Source: Deltaproteobacteria bacterium (GTDB lineage Bacteria; Myxococcota_A; UBA9160; SZUA-336). Taken from it: a stretch of DNA of 5,495 bases. Positions 5,157 to 5,495 of the stretch are shown here, piece by piece (positions within the stretch are counted from its first letter, which is position 1; every line of letters begins with the position of its first letter). The stretch spans positions 1-5,495 of the forward strand of contig JAUXJB010000122.1 of assembly GCA_030624945.1 (NCBI GenBank), written 5' to 3'. The position numbers were made by a program, and so were the translations under genes. The notes beneath the pieces are model-generated. The model did no database searches. It saw only the letters and a list, made by a program, of their open reading frames with translations, and had not been told where the DNA came from.

Positions 5157-5495
5157 TCACCAGCGCACGAGGGCCGCGCCCCAGGTGAATCCCGATCCGA
5201 ACCCGCACATCGCCACCAGGTCGCCCTCCGCGATCCGCCCGGCGCGTACGCACTCGTCCAGCAGCATGGGGATCGAGGCGGCGGAGCAGTTCCCGAACCG
5301 CTCGATGTTGTTGTAGACGCGGGCCTCGGGCAGCCCGAGCCGCGTTGCTACGTACTCGTTGATCCGGAGGTTCGCCTGGTGGAAGAGTGCCAGGTCGACG
5401 TCCTCGAGCTCGCAGCCGTTGTGGGCGAGCGCCTCGCGCATCACCTCGGGCATGCGCCTGACGGCGTGCTTGAACACGAAGCGACCATCCATGGA
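5157..5495 (-). CDS. fabH: 3-oxoacyl-ACP synthase III, C-terminal third (partial)
   Basis: The frame is open to the window edge, so the N-terminal two-thirds, including the active-site Cys, lie outside. The visible residues (about 112, numbered here from the internal Met whose codon is 5490-5492) begin with the family segment M-D-G-R-x-V-F-K-H-A-V-R-R-M. They include F-H-Q-A-N (37-41, catalytic His38) and F-G-N-C-S-A-A-S-I-P (66-75, catalytic Asn68). The 30-residue His-Asn spacing equals that of E. coli FabH (His244/Asn274). The protein ends in G-F-G-S-G-F-T-W-G-A-A-L-V-R-W, typical of the family. FabH condenses acetyl-CoA or another short acyl-CoA with malonyl-ACP to start fatty acid synthesis. 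A paralogue with another primer preference, or a secondary-metabolite KAS III, cannot be excluded from the C-terminus alone. The Met at 5492 is internal, not the start. A 146-bp gap and a new promoter separate it from the downstream coiled-coil gene. Confidence 0.92.
   Translation of the reverse strand, partial: SMDGRFVFKHAVRRMPEVMREALAHNGCELEDVDLALFHQANLRINEYVATRLGLPEARVYNNIERFGNCSAASIPMLLDECVRAGRIAEGDLVAMCGFGSGFTWGAALVRW

Overview
The window is GC-rich, tightly packed bacterial chromosome. It holds five recognisable protein-coding genes and the tail of a probable sixth. Third codon positions are dominated by G and C, gaps between genes are mostly under 60 bp, and starts include TTG and GTG. 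The gene set is MutS2, a MurQ-type etherase, glutaryl-CoA dehydrogenase, a phasin-like coiled-coil protein and FabH. It fits a GC-rich, probably Gram-negative bacterium with acyl-CoA catabolism, such as a deltaproteobacterial or myxobacterial relative or another proteobacterium. There is no rRNA or other taxonomic marker, so this placement is a guess.

Layout from left to right: bases 1-87 hold the C-terminal end of a plus-strand protein that looks like the tail of an FAD-dependent amine-oxidase-type oxidoreductase. Its stop codon abuts the stop of mutS2 (88-2502, minus), which is complete with Walker A, Walker B and a C-terminal Smr domain. Fifteen bases beyond the mutS2 start, a MurQ-like N-acetylmuramate-6-phosphate etherase gene (2518-3351) runs the other way. 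It converges, with a 23-bp gap, on a glutaryl-CoA dehydrogenase gene (3375-4553, minus, TTG start). Upstream of that on the same strand lie a 132-residue coiled-coil protein gene (4612-5010, GTG start) and the last third of a ketoacyl-ACP synthase III (5157-5495, cut by the window edge). The 146-bp gap between the last two is the only AT-rich stretch (about 33% GC over 5051-5120). It carries a near-consensus sigma-70-type promoter reading into the coiled-coil gene and a perfect 10-bp palindrome over the -10/start region.

How the genes may work together: mutS2 and murQ are housekeeping or maintenance genes (stalled-ribosome and recombination control; cell-wall sugar recycling) and share only a tiny divergent start region. 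The coiled-coil gene and glutaryl-CoA dehydrogenase are probably co-transcribed from the AT-rich promoter. If the coiled-coil protein is a phasin, the pair links crotonyl-CoA production to polyhydroxyalkanoate storage, but that is inference.

I found no mobile element, CRISPR array, tRNA, rRNA or clear novel multi-gene system. The points most worth a second look are the unusual substitutions in the MurQ-like protein, the AT-rich control region, and the possibly leaderless mutS2 start.
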